Origin: JAJPHI01 sp035541875
GTDB taxonomy: Bacteria; Desulfobacterota; Binatia; Binatales; Binataceae
Assembly: GCA_035541875.1 (NCBI GenBank)
Contig: DATKML010000051.1
Location: forward strand, 1 to 64,000
Length of the DNA: 64,000 nt
Direction of reading: 5' to 3'
The first letter of the stretch is position 1. Every line of letters begins with the position of its first letter. The notes beneath the pieces are model-generated. The model was not told where the DNA came from, made no database searches, and saw nothing but the letters and a program-made list of their open reading frames with translations. A program made the translations under genes and the position numbers. Of this stretch, positions 63,259-64,000 are shown one piece after another.

Positions 63259-64000
63259 GTGAAACGCAACTGTTTTATTCTCGGATGTGGCCGCAGCGGC
63301 ACGAGCCTGACAGCAGGCTTGCTTGCCGACGCGGGCTATTTCATGGGCGAGGAGCTTTACCCGGGTGATATCGGCAACCCGAAGGGCTACTTCGAAGATC
63401 GCGAAGTCAACGGGATCAACGAAGGTCTGCTCGCGCAAATTATCCCTGGAGCTCATCGCAGTCTGGGCGATAAACTCCTCGGACGAGCAGTGCGTGATCC
63501 AGGATGGATCCGCTGGCTGGCGGAGATTCCGACGGATCAAAAGATCGGGTGCCCGCCCAAAATTGCCGATCGAATCCGCGCCCAGGTTGCTCATCAGCCC
63601 TTTTGCTTCAAGGACCCGCGCTTTTGTTACACGCTCGGCGTCTGGCGGAAGTTCGCTCCTGAAGCGGCAGTTCTGTGTGTTTTTCGCGATCCTGCTGTCT
63701 CGGCCGCGAGTATCGTCAAGGAAGCTGAGCGCGGCGAGATGATGCCGGGTGGCAAGCCGGTCGACTACGACCGCGCGATGCGTATTTGGCAGGCCACCTA
63801 TGGCTACGCCCTCAACGTGCATCTACCGGCCGGTGGCGATTGGCTTTTCGTTCACTACGACCAACTGCTCGATGGCAGCGGATGCGACTCTATCGAGAAA
63901 CTGCTCGACGCCAAGGTCGAGCGCGGTTTTGCCGATCGTAAACTTCGGCGCACGGTAGCCTCCAAACCCGTCCCGCCGGAGGCATCGCAACTCTACCGGC
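63259..64000 (+). CDS. Sulfotransferase family protein, 3' truncated by the window
   Basis: At least 247 codons, open to the window edge. The PAPS-binding P-loop GCGRSGTSLTAGLL is near the N-terminus and CVFRDPAVSAAS is the 3'-phosphate loop. GTG at 63259 is the best start; a TTG at 63220 is possible, and no strong ribosome binding site helps. It would transfer sulfate from PAPS to an alcohol or amine acceptor, unknown here. Confidence 0.85.
   Translation, partial: MKRNCFILGCGRSGTSLTAGLLADAGYFMGEELYPGDIGNPKGYFEDREVNGINEGLLAQIIPGAHRSLGDKLLGRAVRDPGWIRWLAEIPTDQKIGCPPKIADRIRAQVAHQPFCFKDPRFCYTLGVWRKFAPEAAVLCVFRDPAVSAASIVKEAERGEMMPGGKPVDYDRAMRIWQATYGYALNVHLPAGGDWLFVHYDQLLDGSGCDSIEKLLDAKVERGFADRKLRRTVASKPVPPEASQLYR

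Overview
The window is chromosomal DNA from a GC-rich, Gram-negative-type bacterium. Evidence for an outer membrane is a TolC-family channel, a TonB-dependent receptor with its own ExbB/ExbD/TonB set, and several Sec signal peptides. Single-copy core genes (carA, carB, pyrC, pyrR, recG, recO, lepA, lepB, rlmN, mdh, sucC, sucD, ndk) argue against a plasmid or phage. The mix of core genes with two FadE-type acyl-CoA dehydrogenases, a CaiB/BaiF CoA-transferase, an acetyl-CoA hydrolase/transferase-family protein, a luciferase-like flavoprotein and VOC proteins fits uncultured soil lineages such as Candidatus Binatota or other former Deltaproteobacteria. That placement is an inference and cannot be proved from this DNA alone.

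Layout. 0-13 kb: a broken 5' half of tRNA-Arg, VOC proteins, two secreted proteins of unknown function, an NAD-dependent epimerase, a luciferase-like oxidoreductase, an alpha/beta hydrolase, tolC-crcB, a GNAT acetyltransferase, and a CoA-transferase followed by an NTF2-like protein. 13-21 kb (minus strand): a compact operon of a DUF2946-like Cys/His protein, a TonB-dependent receptor, ExbB, ExbD, TonB, TldD and TldE. 21-25.6 kb: CaiB/BaiF CoA-transferase, then a divergent RavA-like ATPase, recO and an acyl-CoA dehydrogenase. 25.8-32 kb (minus): a six-gene glycan or nucleotide-sugar operon whose centre is a YvcK/CofD-glycosyltransferase fusion. 32-43.2 kb (minus): pyrR, a pyrB fusion, pyrC, carA, carB, recG and a NUDIX gene, behind a leader that carries a PyrR-type RNA loop, a terminator and a leader ORF. 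43.3-53.8 kb (minus): a phytanoyl-CoA dioxygenase pseudogene, a coiled-coil protein, lepB, lepA, galE-like, UDP-glucose dehydrogenase, a GT2, a PfkB kinase, mtnP and rlmN. 53.8-60.4 kb: three toxin-antitoxin-like modules around the mdh-sucC-sucD-ndk core cluster. 60.4-64 kb: a second acyl-CoA dehydrogenase, a SRPBCC protein with a basic tail, an Ada/Ogt-type DNA repair methyltransferase, a small ferredoxin with no normal start codon, and a sulfotransferase that runs off the end.

The most unusual pieces are four. The first is the ATCase-PyrI zinc domain-phosphoribosyltransferase fusion in the pyr operon. The second is that operon's leader, which combines PyrR binding with a translated leader ORF. 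The third is the TonB import set physically linked to the TldD/TldE protease, which suggests uptake and processing of a modified peptide, possibly a metal chelator. The fourth is the YvcK/CofD-GT2 fusion inside a sugar operon. Smaller oddities include four copies of a dispersed palindromic repeat, a hairpin over the GNAT ribosome binding site, and the ACG-start ferredoxin.
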